Assembly (NCBI RefSeq): GCF_000830005.1
Contig: NZ_CP010407.1
Span: 4,011,001 to 4,075,000, forward strand
DNA: 64,000 nt
Origin: Streptomyces vietnamensis
GTDB lineage: Bacteria; Actinomycetota; Actinomycetes; Streptomycetales; Streptomycetaceae
Reading direction: 5' to 3'
Shown: positions 24,909 to 33,067 of the stretch, piece after piece
How positions within the stretch are numbered: the stretch's first letter is position 1
Layout: each line of letters begins with the position of its first letter
Translations under genes and position numbers: made by a program
The notes under the pieces: generated by a model
The model's input: the letters and a program-made list of their open reading frames with translations, nothing else
Told to the model about the DNA's origin: nothing
The model's database searches: none

Positions 24909-25697
24909 GTGGCATGGGACGGCCGTGCGTCCGGCGAGCAGGACGCGTTGTGGGATCCGGAGGCGACCGAGCTCCTCCCGCACACCGTGCCCGGGCCTGC
25001 GGGTGCGGAGCCGTGGCGTGGCGGTGGGGATGTCACGGACACCCGGCCGCTCCCCGCGATCGACGCCGCCCCGGGCACCCCGCCGCCGCCCGCCCCCGCC
25101 GCACGCCGGGCACCGCGCGTCAGGCCCCGCCGGGGTGTGTGGGTCGGAGCCGCGCTCGCGGCCTGCGCCGTGGGCGGTCTCGCGATCGGCGCCGTGCTGA
25201 CCGCCGCGACCGGACGTACCGCCGCGGCACCCCCGCCAGGCCCCACGTCATCCGCCCCGGGTGTTCCCCGGCCGACGCGGACGGGCCCGGCCGCCTACGA
25301 AGTGACCGTGGCGACGGCGAACACCGCGGGGGCGGGGACCGACAGCGACGTCCAGGCACGGCTCACCGACGAGTCCGGCCGCACTTCCCCATGGACCGCA
25401 CTGGACACGCCCGACCACAACGACTTCGAGGCGGGCATCCGGGACACGTACGTCATCGGCGTGCCCGCGGGCTTCGGCCGCCCGGCCTCCCTCCAGCTGT
25501 GGAAGGGCGGCACCGACGCCTGGGCCGTCGAAGCGGACGTACGCGTCACCGGACCCGACGGGTACGCAGCGCTGTGGCACCCCGCCGAACGCGCGTCCCG
25601 CCTCTGGATCACCGGGAGTGACCCCGTCCCCGAGGACGCCACACCCCGGTTCACGCAGTACAGCCCGAACGGCACCCTCGCGCCCAGCGGGCAGTGA
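24909..25697 (+). CDS. Membrane-anchored protein with a PLAT/LH2-like domain
   Basis: 262 residues. A Pro-rich cytoplasmic N-terminus (about 1-75) is followed by a single membrane helix (VWVGAALAACAVGGLAIGAV) and a Pro/Thr linker. An outer domain of about 100 residues (YEVTVATANTAGAGTDSDVQ, then DHNDFEAGIRDTYVIG and LQLWKGGTDAWAVEADVRV) matches PLAT/LH2 beta-sandwich domains, which bind lipids or membrane proteins. Partner and function unknown. It is the last gene before att module 6. Confidence 0.7.
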   Translation: MAWDGRASGEQDALWDPEATELLPHTVPGPAGAEPWRGGGDVTDTRPLPAIDAAPGTPPPPAPAARRAPRVRPRRGVWVGAALAACAVGGLAIGAVLTAATGRTAAAPPPGPTSSAPGVPRPTRTGPAAYEVTVATANTAGAGTDSDVQARLTDESGRTSPWTALDTPDHNDFEAGIRDTYVIGVPAGFGRPASLQLWKGGTDAWAVEADVRVTGPDGYAALWHPAERASRLWITGSDPVPEDATPRFTQYSPNGTLAPSGQ

Positions 25698-25717
25698 GCG
25701 ACGGAACGTCGGCGGCC

Positions 25718-25850
25718 GGGCCACAACGTGCCGGTCAGAAAGTGTCCGAGCGCCCAAGTACCGGGTGATTCCCCAGCTCGTGGCGCGGGTTCGGTTCCCG
25801 TCATCCGCTCTTCGTACGAAGGCCCAGGTCAGCGACCTGGGCCTTCGTCG
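25718..25850 (+). repeat. att-like module 6 (shortened, most diverged)
   Basis: The arm (GGCCACAACGTGCCGGT, first GTGCC degenerate) begins near 25718 and the tRNA core at 25769, only 51 bp away against 127-129 bp in the four full modules. The core has about five mismatches to the tRNA (for example ATTCC to GTTCC in the T arm). The hairpin, of the GAAGGCCC type, is perfect. Confidence 0.8.
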
Positions 25851-25887
25851 TCGTCCGGACCGTGCCGGGCTCAGTGCCCGGACGAGA

Positions 25888-26442
25888 TCAGAATCGGCCG
25901 AAGAACCAGCTGCCCGGCTCGTCGAGGCTGTTGGAGTTGAAGTACTGCCGGCAGCCCTTCACGCACTCCTGGCGGGACAGGCCGCCGTCCCCGTCCGTGT
26001 CGAGGGCGATGAAGGTGTCGATCGCGTCGGGGGCGCTGATGCCCCAGACGTTCTGCTGCAGTCGGATGAACTCGTCCTTGCTGATCTGGCCGTCCCCGTT
26101 GACGTCCATGATGTCGAACAGGGCGTTGGCGAGGGCATCGGTCGCGTTGAAGCGGGTGGTGTCGTCGACGGTCAGGCGGACCGACGCGATGTACTCCTCC
26201 TCCGAGATGCGGTTGTCGTGGTTCGTGTCCGCGTGGCGTACCAGCTCGTTCCAGAGCATGTCGAACGCCGCCGTGATCGCGCGGACCTTCTGGTCCTTCT
26301 TCGGCAGCTTGTACTCCTTCGCCAGGCGGTCGACGAAGGAGGCGAAGTCGGACTGCTCGATGTACCCGTTGCCGTCGGCGTCGAGGTGCTGGAAGACGCG
26401 CTGGTACTTGCGGGCCAACGGGTCGGCGGTGGCAGTGGCCAT
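25888..26442 (-). CDS. EF-hand calcium-binding protein
   Basis: 184 residues with four EF-hand loops: DADGNGYIEQSDF near 21, DTNHDNRISEEEY near 71, DVNGDGQISKDEF near 113, DTDGDGGLSRQEC near 147. There is no signal peptide, so it is a cytoplasmic calcium sensor or buffer, like the CabC/calerythrin-type proteins of actinomycetes. It lies just beyond the last att module, divergent from the biosynthetic operon. Confidence 0.9.
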   Translation of the reverse strand: MATATADPLARKYQRVFQHLDADGNGYIEQSDFASFVDRLAKEYKLPKKDQKVRAITAAFDMLWNELVRHADTNHDNRISEEEYIASVRLTVDDTTRFNATDALANALFDIMDVNGDGQISKDEFIRLQQNVWGISAPDAIDTFIALDTDGDGGLSRQECVKGCRQYFNSNSLDEPGSWFFGRF

Positions 26443-26797
26443 GGGGCTCTCCTTTTGCTCGGGGTTTTGGGGCGGAGCGAGAGCGGCGATTTCGGTGAAT
26501 ACGAAAACACCTGACCGCCCTCAGCCCCCGAGGCTAGCTAACCGGGAATCGACTCCATGAAACGCCGTCGCCGGTTTTTCAGCCAAACAAAACAGGACGC
26601 GACGATACCGATAAGACAGACTCCACATCCCCTTTCCTTATTAGTTGTTTTCATGGCCGCCATTCACCGTCGGATGATCACGAGAGGTGACAGTGCGACG
26701 TCCTTACATTACGCCTGCATCCCATCTCGCGGCCGCCGGTAGCGATTTGCATTCCGACCGCCCCCATGCTCTAGATTCCCGGCAGGAGGTAAGGCCC
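26443..26797. other. AT-rich divergent regulatory region
   Basis: About 355 bp between the EF-hand gene and the adenylate-forming enzyme gene. Between about 26560 and 26660 it is markedly A/T-rich for this genome (runs such as GTTTTTCAGCC and CCTTATTAGTTGTTTTC). The promoters of both divergent units should lie here. No gene is supported. Confidence 0.5.
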
Positions 26798-28267
26798 ATG
26801 CTGCTTATGCGTGATGGCACGTCCGCCGTCGCGGCCTCGGATCTCATGCAGGTCCACCTGGCCGACGTACGTTCGACACTGGCTGGTCGGAGCGATCTTC
26901 CGGAACTTCGGGCGAGAAAATTGGTGCGGGTTCTGCAAGAGGCCGCCCGCTCCGAAATCCACGGCGAGAACCTGAGGGAATGGAGCGACGGGGAATTCGT
27001 CCGGAGAATGCTCAGGGAGACTCCGGGTCGCCTGTTGGGTGAATTCTTTCCCACCATTCCGCTTCTTTCACGTTCGGCTCTGCGCAAATCCCCTCGGGGG
27101 GCGTTGACGCGGCCGATGCGGCATTTCCTGCACTACTACGAGTCCTCGGGGACGACCGGGGACCCGGTCGCCGCCCCCAAGGCCGTCGACGACCTCATCA
27201 TCAACACCGTAAACATCGGTGAGATGTGGGGGCGCGTACTGGAGGAGGGGGATTCGGCCCTCATTCTGATCAACGGGCCCTTCGCGCCGGCCGGGTACCA
27301 GTTCGAGAAGGTTCTCGAATATCTGGGTCTGACGTCGGTCCGGCTGTGGGTGGATCAGGTCACCGGCGACTACTCACGGGTGCTGCGCATCGTGCGGGAG
27401 TTGGGCATCAACACCTATGTGGGTGCTCCTTCCCGGCTCACCGAGCTCTTGCAGTTCGCCCTGTCGAAGGGGGAGACGGCGCCCGACTTCGCCAAGCTCC
27501 TGCTGATCGCCGAGCAGACCGGCGCCAGCTTCCTCCGGCACCTCGAAGGCCTCACCGGCGCCACCGCCCGCGTCGCCACCTTCGGCAGCTCGGAGACCGG
27601 GACCGTCGCGGTGACATGCGAATTCGGTGAGCTGCACACACAGCCCCAGAGCTACCTCCTCGAAGTGCACGACGAGGCGGGCACACGGCCGGTCGAAGAA
27701 GGCCGGGCGGATGCCGGTGAGTTGGTGGTGACCACGCTGGACCTGCCGTCACGCCCACTGGTGCGCTACCGGACGGGTGATCTCGTGGAGATCGGGGGCG
27801 TTCCCTGTCCGTGCGGCGTCCGCACCCCGGTGCTGCGTCCGCTGGGCCGACAGCAGGACGCGGTGAAGCTGGCCCGGGACGGTGTGCGGCAGGAGGAGTG
27901 CGAGGCGGTGCTGTGGGCGTCCCAGGACGCCGGCGCGCCCGTCGCACTCAACTACATGCTCGTGATCAAGGGCGATTCGGTCGTGTGCCTGGTGATCACC
28001 GACCGCGAGACGACCCTCGCGTGGGAAGAGGACCTCGCCCGGCGGCTCGATCCCCTCTTCGCCGAGCACCACGTCGCCGTGCGGACGGTGTCCGCCCTGC
28101 CGCCGCTGGCCTCCATGGGCGCCTACGTGGGATGGAAGCTCTCCCGGCTCGTCGACCTGGACGATCCCGCGCTGCACGGCTGCCTTCCGCCTCCCCTGCA
28201 CGAGGCGGTCAAGGAGTCCCTGAGCCAGATCGAACGGCTCACCGCCCAACCTGCCCTGACGCCATGA
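26798..28267 (+). CDS. Adenylate-forming enzyme, phenylacetate-CoA ligase-like
   Basis: 489 residues. The phosphate loop is YESSGTTGDPVAAPKAV near 122; FGSSETGTVAVTCEFGE near 267 is the A5-like region; LVRYRTGDLVEIGGVPC near 320 is the A7 region. Architecture is PaaK-like, activating a carboxylic acid with ATP, probably to a CoA thioester or amide. ATG at 26798 has a strong GGCAGGAGGT site. Its stop overlaps the next gene (ATGA), which in turn overlaps a P450, so all are one operon. The acid activated is unknown. Confidence 0.8.
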   Translation: MLLMRDGTSAVAASDLMQVHLADVRSTLAGRSDLPELRARKLVRVLQEAARSEIHGENLREWSDGEFVRRMLRETPGRLLGEFFPTIPLLSRSALRKSPRGALTRPMRHFLHYYESSGTTGDPVAAPKAVDDLIINTVNIGEMWGRVLEEGDSALILINGPFAPAGYQFEKVLEYLGLTSVRLWVDQVTGDYSRVLRIVRELGINTYVGAPSRLTELLQFALSKGETAPDFAKLLLIAEQTGASFLRHLEGLTGATARVATFGSSETGTVAVTCEFGELHTQPQSYLLEVHDEAGTRPVEEGRADAGELVVTTLDLPSRPLVRYRTGDLVEIGGVPCPCGVRTPVLRPLGRQQDAVKLARDGVRQEECEAVLWASQDAGAPVALNYMLVIKGDSVVCLVITDRETTLAWEEDLARRLDPLFAEHHVAVRTVSALPPLASMGAYVGWKLSRLVDLDDPALHGCLPPPLHEAVKESLSQIERLTAQPALTP

Positions 28268-28797
28268 GCCCTGACACCGTGAAAGGAACGGTCGTGGTCG
28301 AGAACACGATGACCGGCGGCACGATGACCGACAAGGAGAAGGCCGAGTTCGTCCTCGGGGTGTACTTCCGGACCCAGGCCGCCATCGAGCGGTACATGGG
28401 GCGGGAGAACCTGCCGGAATGGACCGAGCACGTGGCCAGGATCAACTCCGACGCGATGCGGCACCGACTGCCCGACACGGACGACCAGTCCAGGGACCTG
28501 CTCTCCGGGCTGCGCGCGATGCTGGGTGTCTACGGCTCCGACACCGAGACCCGCACCTCGGCGGAGACGACCGAACTCGACGTACGGCGCTGCGGCATCT
28601 TCGACTACCGGGAACAGGCCGCGCAGCGGGGGGTCACCCTGACCCTGGACCGGCCGTGCGAGTTCTGCGTCGACCTCCATCAGCGCACCGCCGCGCACCT
28701 CGGCATCAGCGCCGACGTCGAACTGGCGGAACGCGGCTGCCGGTGGACGGTGCCGGTGCCCTCGGCGACCCGCGGCCGCGAAGGAGCGACCGGGTGA
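28264..28797 (+). CDS. Cys-rich protein, ATC-hydrolase-like
   Basis: 177 residues. DVRRCGIFDYREQAAQRG, PCEFCVDLHQRTAAHLG and AERGCRWTVPVP give a C...CxxC...C layout with spacing like L-2-amino-thiazoline-4-carboxylate hydrolase family proteins, many of which are unassigned enzymes of secondary metabolism. I cannot name a substrate; the family call is moderate. The ATG overlaps the preceding stop (ATGA) and the stop overlaps the P450 start (GTGA), so it is tightly co-translated with both. Confidence 0.55.
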   Translation: MSPDTVKGTVVVENTMTGGTMTDKEKAEFVLGVYFRTQAAIERYMGRENLPEWTEHVARINSDAMRHRLPDTDDQSRDLLSGLRAMLGVYGSDTETRTSAETTELDVRRCGIFDYREQAAQRGVTLTLDRPCEFCVDLHQRTAAHLGISADVELAERGCRWTVPVPSATRGREGATG

Positions 28798-30017
28798 GCG
28801 CGCAGGTCCAGGACGACCTGGCGCCCCTGCCCTACCGCAGGGACCCGGCGTGCCCGTTCGCTCCGGACCCGGAGCTCGCCCGGCTGCGCCGTGAGGAACC
28901 CGTGTCCCGGATCCGGCTCACCGGCGGGTCGGAGGCGTGGCTGGTCACCCGGTTCGCCGACGCCCGCCAGGTCCTCGCCGACCCGCGGTTCAGCAGCCGG
29001 CTCACGCCCATCGGCGTGGTGGTGCCCCCGTCACAGGACCAGGGGCTGAGCGAGGCACTGCAGTCCCGCCAGCCGGGTACGTTCATCGAGGAGGACCCGC
29101 CCGAGCACACACGGCTGCGGGCCCTGGTGACCCGGGAGTTCACGACCCGCCGCATGCGCCGGCTCCAGCCGTACGTCGAGGCGGTGGTGGAGGAGCACCT
29201 GGAGGTCATGGCCGCCGCTCCCCATCCCGTCGACCTGATGGCGGCCTTCGCCCTGCCCGTCCCGTCCCGGATCATCTGCGCCATCCTGGGGCTGCCGACG
29301 GAGGGCACGTACGACTTCGCCGGACACACCCGGGTCATGACCGACGTCATGTCGCCGCTGCCCGAGCTCATCGAGGCACGCGACGCGCTCCGGGCGGGCA
29401 TGCGCGAGGTGGTCCGCGGCAAACGGCGGAACCCCGGGGACGATCTGCTCGGCCGCGTCATCCGCGAGTCCGGGGACTCCGTCACCGACGAGGAACTCGT
29501 CGGCATCGGGAACCTGTTGCTGGTCGCCGGCCACGAGACGACCGCGCACATGCTGGGTCTGGGCGTGCTCGCGCTGCTCCACCACCCCGACCAGGCGGAC
29601 GTCCTGCGCGACCGGCCGGAACTGTGCGACTCGGCCATCGACGAGCTGGTCCGGTACGTCACCATCCCGCACCACGGCGAACTGCGCACCGCCACCGAGG
29701 ACGTGCGCGTCGGCGACGTCCTGCTCCGGGCCGGCGAGCAGGTGCTCGTCTCCCTGCCGTCGGCCAACTGGGATCCCGAGGGCATCGAGGCCCCCGACAC
29801 CCTCGATCTCACCCGCCCGCCCCGCACGCACCTGGCCTACGGGCACGGCGTCCATCACTGCGTCGGCACCCCGCTGGCCCAACTCGAACTGCGCGTGGCG
29901 CTTCCCGCCCTGCTGCGCAGGTTCCCCGACATGCGCTGCGCCGTTCCGTACGACGAAGTCCCGTTCCGCAGGTCGAACGTCACCTACGGACTGCACGCCC
30001 TGCCCCTCACCTGGTGA
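28794..30017 (+). CDS. Cytochrome P450
   Basis: 407 residues, the usual bacterial class I length. The I-helix is LLLVAGHETTAHML near 242. ExxR is seen as ELRT-preceded EDP/EHTRLR early and IDELVRY near 284. The haem loop is YGHGVHHCVGTPLAQLELRV near 347 with the Cys ligand. It needs ferredoxin and reductase partners, none of which lie nearby. It is third in the operon after the adenylate-forming enzyme, which suggests oxidation of the activated acid or its product. Confidence 0.93.
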   Translation: MSAQVQDDLAPLPYRRDPACPFAPDPELARLRREEPVSRIRLTGGSEAWLVTRFADARQVLADPRFSSRLTPIGVVVPPSQDQGLSEALQSRQPGTFIEEDPPEHTRLRALVTREFTTRRMRRLQPYVEAVVEEHLEVMAAAPHPVDLMAAFALPVPSRIICAILGLPTEGTYDFAGHTRVMTDVMSPLPELIEARDALRAGMREVVRGKRRNPGDDLLGRVIRESGDSVTDEELVGIGNLLLVAGHETTAHMLGLGVLALLHHPDQADVLRDRPELCDSAIDELVRYVTIPHHGELRTATEDVRVGDVLLRAGEQVLVSLPSANWDPEGIEAPDTLDLTRPPRTHLAYGHGVHHCVGTPLAQLELRVALPALLRRFPDMRCAVPYDEVPFRRSNVTYGLHALPLTW

Positions 30018-30069
30018 TCACCGCACCGGACGTCACCCACGCAATGTCACCCCCACAACGGAGCCCCAC

Positions 30070-30417
30070 GTGAGCAACATCGTCAAAGTGATCGCCCGCG
30101 TCACCGTGCCGGAACTCGCCACCGCCGTCCCCTTCTACCAGGAGCTGGGGGGAGCCGAAGACGCCTCGACCTTCCAGTACGCCGGGGTCCACCTCGCCTC
30201 CGTCAGCCCTTTTCTCCTGCTCTCCGGGGACAAGGCCGCGGAGTTCTCCGACCGTCGCGCCACCCTCGTGGTCCGCAGCCTGAACCCGGTGACGACCGCC
30301 CTGCACCGGGCGGGCGGCCGGATCCTCGACGGCCCGGCCCCCGGCCCCAACGGCCACCGCATGATCGCCCGGCATCCGGACGGCTCCGTCTTCGAGTACA
30401 TCGAGCTCCCCTCGTAA
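30070..30417 (+). CDS. VOC-fold protein
   Basis: 115 residues: VKVIARVTVPELATAVPFYQ opens, RHPDGSVFEYIELPS closes, typical of glyoxalase-fold proteins. The expected first metal His is not evident (VIARVTV instead of a His start), so it may bind rather than catalyse. GTG start, 52 bp after the P450, same strand; probably the last gene of the operon. Confidence 0.7.
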   Translation: MSNIVKVIARVTVPELATAVPFYQELGGAEDASTFQYAGVHLASVSPFLLLSGDKAAEFSDRRATLVVRSLNPVTTALHRAGGRILDGPAPGPNGHRMIARHPDGSVFEYIELPS

Positions 30418-30487
30418 GCCCGCCGCGCGCCATCCCGTGGCGGGCCGGTGCCGGCGGGGTGTCCGCCCACCCGATCTCCCCTAGGCC

Positions 30488-31309
30488 ATGACCATGACCA
30501 CGTCCATGATCATCACCGTCGTGGCGATCCTCGCGGCGCTCGCCGTGGGCCTGATCGCCCACCACCTCCATCGCCGGCGCCGCACCGGCGACGACGAAGA
30601 AGCGTCCGTCGGCGACCTGATCAGCCCCCTGGAGACGCTCGCCGTCCTGCTGGTCGCCTTCGTCATCGTCGTGGCGGCCGAGTCGTACGGTTCCGCCTCC
30701 GCGGCCGTCGAGGCCGAGGCCGGCCGGGTCGACCAGCTCTACGAGGTGGCCGACTACGCCCCGGAGCCGCAGCGCGAGCGGCTCCAGGCGTCCGCCGTCT
30801 GCTACTCGCGGGCCATCGAGGCCGCCGAATGGCCCCTCATGGCCGAGGGCGGCGCGAAGTCCCCGCTCGCGTCGACGTGGTCCACCGAGTTCCGCACCCA
30901 CTTCAAGGAGCTCGCCCACAAGAAGGACGCCACCTTCCCGCTCCTCGTCCAAGCCGACGACGAACGCTCCAAGGCCCGGCAGACCCGGGTCTCGGAAGCG
31001 AGCCCCGCCATTCCCCCGTTCGTCTACTGGTTCATGGTCGTGGCCCTCGCCGCCACCGTCGGAGCGTTCGCCTTCGGCCTGCCCCACAACCGCAGACCCG
31101 CGCACCTCGTCCTGCTGTGCGTGCTGGCGGCGCTGTTCACCGGATCCCTGCTGCTGATCGAGGACATCGACAGCCCCTTCTCCGGCCGGATCCGGATCAC
31201 GGGCGACGCGATGCAGCAGACCGCCGACGACATCGCCGAGGACTTCGCCACGGACCACCCCGCGAGCACCCTGCCCTGCGACACGGACGGGAAGCGGACC
31301 ACGACCTGA
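30488..31309 (+). CDS. DUF4239 (bestrophin-like) membrane protein
   Basis: 273 residues. Two N-terminal hydrophobic segments (SMIITVVAILAALAVGLIAH and LETLAVLLVAFVIVVAAESY) and two near the end (FVYWFMVVALAATVGAFAFG, LVLLCVLAALFTGSLLLIED) enclose a soluble middle. This is the layout of DUF4239 proteins, of unknown transport role. Unrelated in type to the P450 operon upstream, although the gap is only 70 bp. Confidence 0.7.
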   Translation: MTMTTSMIITVVAILAALAVGLIAHHLHRRRRTGDDEEASVGDLISPLETLAVLLVAFVIVVAAESYGSASAAVEAEAGRVDQLYEVADYAPEPQRERLQASAVCYSRAIEAAEWPLMAEGGAKSPLASTWSTEFRTHFKELAHKKDATFPLLVQADDERSKARQTRVSEASPAIPPFVYWFMVVALAATVGAFAFGLPHNRRPAHLVLLCVLAALFTGSLLLIEDIDSPFSGRIRITGDAMQQTADDIAEDFATDHPASTLPCDTDGKRTTT

Positions 31310-31330
31310 CCCGCCCCCCTGAGCCGGGAG

Positions 31331-31349
31331 CGTGCCCCTACGTGCCGGT
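31331..31349 (+). repeat. Possible isolated att arm motif
   Basis: GTGCCCCTACGTGCCGGTG keeps the GTGCC-N5-GTGCC spacing of the att modules, but no tRNA core or hairpin follows. It could mark the lost end of a further cassette covering 25850-31330. Chance is not excluded. Confidence 0.3.
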
Positions 31350-31427
31350 GCCCACGGCCGGTGCGGTCGAGGCCGGCTCCGGGGGGGGGGAAGCACAGGC
31401 CGGCCGGCGGGCTTTACCGCAGCGGTG

Positions 31428-32207
31428 TCACTGAGAGGCCCACCAGGTCGAGGGCGCCGCGACGGTGTAGCCCAGGGACTCGTACAGCGGCCTGCCCAGC
31501 TTCGAGGCGGTGAGGGTGACCGGCAGGTCCGCCAGGTGGGCGAGGGCGCCGAGCATGACGGCCCGCCCCACGCCACGCGACCGGAAGGCCGGCGAAGTAC
31601 CGACCCAGTAGTGGCTGCCGACACCGTCGTCCACGACGCTGACGGCGGCCCCCGCGGCCACGCCGTCGACCAGGGCGAGGAACACGTCCACGCCCGGCTG
31701 CTCGATCAGCGCCGCCGGGAACAGCTCGCCGGGACGGTAGGGCTCGAATCCGTCCAGCTCGAAGCCCTCGATCACGATCCGCTCGGCCGCCTGGAGGTCC
31801 TCGGGCCGCCGCACCTCGATCACGTCCAGCGCCGGTTCGCCGACGGGCCCGGGCGCGCGCAGCATGACCGGCATCTGCCAGTTCCGCATGCCCAGGTGGC
31901 TCAGGTCGGTCGAGCTGAACGGGTCCTCGGCGTTCACCGGGCCCGCGGCCCGGCGCACCAGCTCGCTCAGCTCGGCGAGTTCGCCCGGGTCGAGGTCGGG
32001 CTCCTGGACCAGGACCCGCAGACCGGCACGCTCGCCGCCGTCGACCGCGACGAACCCGCGGCGCCGGACGACCTCGTGCCCCCGGCTTCGGCCGGTCGCG
32101 GTCCACAGGGCGGCGGAGTTACGGGCCTGACGCATCGGCGCCTCGGCCAGGGCCACGGTCGCGGGCGCGGTCGCGGGCCGGTCGGCCGAAGGAGATCTTG
32201 TTGTCAT
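31428..32207 (-). CDS. GNAT-family N-acetyltransferase
   Basis: 259 residues. The C-terminal half has the GNAT core: VDVFLALVDGVAAGAAVSVV, then YWVGTSPAFRSRGVGRAVML with the acetyl-CoA loop, and LGRPLYESLGYTV. The N-terminal about 120 residues may be a degenerate second GNAT unit, as in other two-domain members. Substrate unknown. ATG at 32207. Confidence 0.82.
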   Translation of the reverse strand: MTTRSPSADRPATAPATVALAEAPMRQARNSAALWTATGRSRGHEVVRRRGFVAVDGGERAGLRVLVQEPDLDPGELAELSELVRRAAGPVNAEDPFSSTDLSHLGMRNWQMPVMLRAPGPVGEPALDVIEVRRPEDLQAAERIVIEGFELDGFEPYRPGELFPAALIEQPGVDVFLALVDGVAAGAAVSVVDDGVGSHYWVGTSPAFRSRGVGRAVMLGALAHLADLPVTLTASKLGRPLYESLGYTVAAPSTWWASQ

Positions 32208-32335
32208 TGCGCCTACGGTAGTGCGCAGTTGCCCTCTCACACAGGCCAATTCCATACGATCCGGCTGGGCCACCTTCGAGCCCGTCGCCGATGGTGATGA
32301 CGGGCTCGGGCCCCGGGCCCCGCTTCCGGAACCGG

Positions 32336-32773
32336 TCAGCCCGCCGCCTGCTCGATGAGGGCCGCGATGCGCTTCTCCGTCGCCGGGTTCAGGGCCGTGA
32401 GGGCGTACGAGGTGGGCCACAGGGTGTCCTCGTCGAGGGCGGCCTGGTCGCTGAACCCCAGGGTGGCGTAACGGGACTTGAACTTCTGGGCGCTCTGGAA
32501 GAAGCAGACGACCTTGCCGTCCCGCGCGTAGGCCGGCATGCCGTACCAGAGCTTCGCGGTGAGGGCCGGGGCGTGCTCCTTGACGAGGGCGTGGACGCGC
32601 TCGGCGAGGACCCGGTCCGCGTCCTCCATCTCGGCGATCTTCGCGAGCACCTCGGGCTCGGTGTCCGCCTTCGCCCCGCGCCGCTTCGCCGCCTTCAGCT
32701 CCTTGGCGTGCTCCTTCATCGCGTCCCGCTCGTCGTCCGTGAAGCCGTCGTAGGACTTGCCGTTCGCGGTCAT
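32336..32773 (-). CDS. DUF1801 / YdhG-like protein
   Basis: 145 residues. An N-terminal charged helix (DDERDAMKEHAKELKAAKRR) is followed by a DUF1801 domain: ALTAKLWYGMPAYARDGKVV, then FKSRYATLGFSDQAALDE. The family resembles frataxin-like iron-handling folds; the biochemical role is not settled. It follows the truncated AraC gene on the same strand. Confidence 0.78.
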   Translation of the reverse strand: MTANGKSYDGFTDDERDAMKEHAKELKAAKRRGAKADTEPEVLAKIAEMEDADRVLAERVHALVKEHAPALTAKLWYGMPAYARDGKVVCFFQSAQKFKSRYATLGFSDQAALDEDTLWPTSYALTALNPATEKRIAALIEQAAG

Positions 32774-32803
32774 GGTGGGTTCCCCTCGTCGTCGTTTCGG
32801 TGG

Positions 32804-33067
32804 TCAGGACCGCGCGCCGTGCAGCCGCAGCGTCCTCGCGCGTTCCGCGCGGCGGGCCAGGAGGTAGTCGTACGGGGAGGCCCCGTACGCGAGGCGGAAC
32901 TGGCGGCTCAGGAGGGCCGGCGGCAGGTTCGCGGCCCGTGCCAGTTCCAGGACGTCCAGCGGGCGCGCGTACTCACGGTCGATGCGGTCGCGGACGCGGC
33001 GCATGCGGGTGAAGTCGCGCAGGCGCCGGTCCGTGACGCGCGCCTGCGCCCAGCCCGGGCGGCACAT
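32804..33067 (-). pseudogene. Truncated AraC-family regulator
   Basis: 87 residues. RRVRDRIDREYARPLDVLEL, then AANLPPALLSRQFRLAYGAS and PYDYLLARRAERA is the first helix-turn-helix of AraC proteins. The second helix-turn-helix (normally about 40 more residues) is absent, and the coding frame ends at a stop before the next gene. The ATG directly abuts the VOC stop upstream. Single-HTH binding is unlikely to be stable, so this is probably a decayed gene. Confidence 0.6.

Noticed and set aside
5885..25850. CRISPR array
   Set aside because: Repeats are kilobases apart and copy a tRNA end; no short regular spacers and no cas genes.
5998..25850. A single intact integrative element or prophage
   Set aside because: No integrase, excisionase, replication, transfer or phage structural genes are recognisable; multiple internal att cores argue for several units.
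26798..30417. A full NRPS/PKS cluster
   Set aside because: No carrier, ketosynthase or condensation domains; only a small enzyme set is present.
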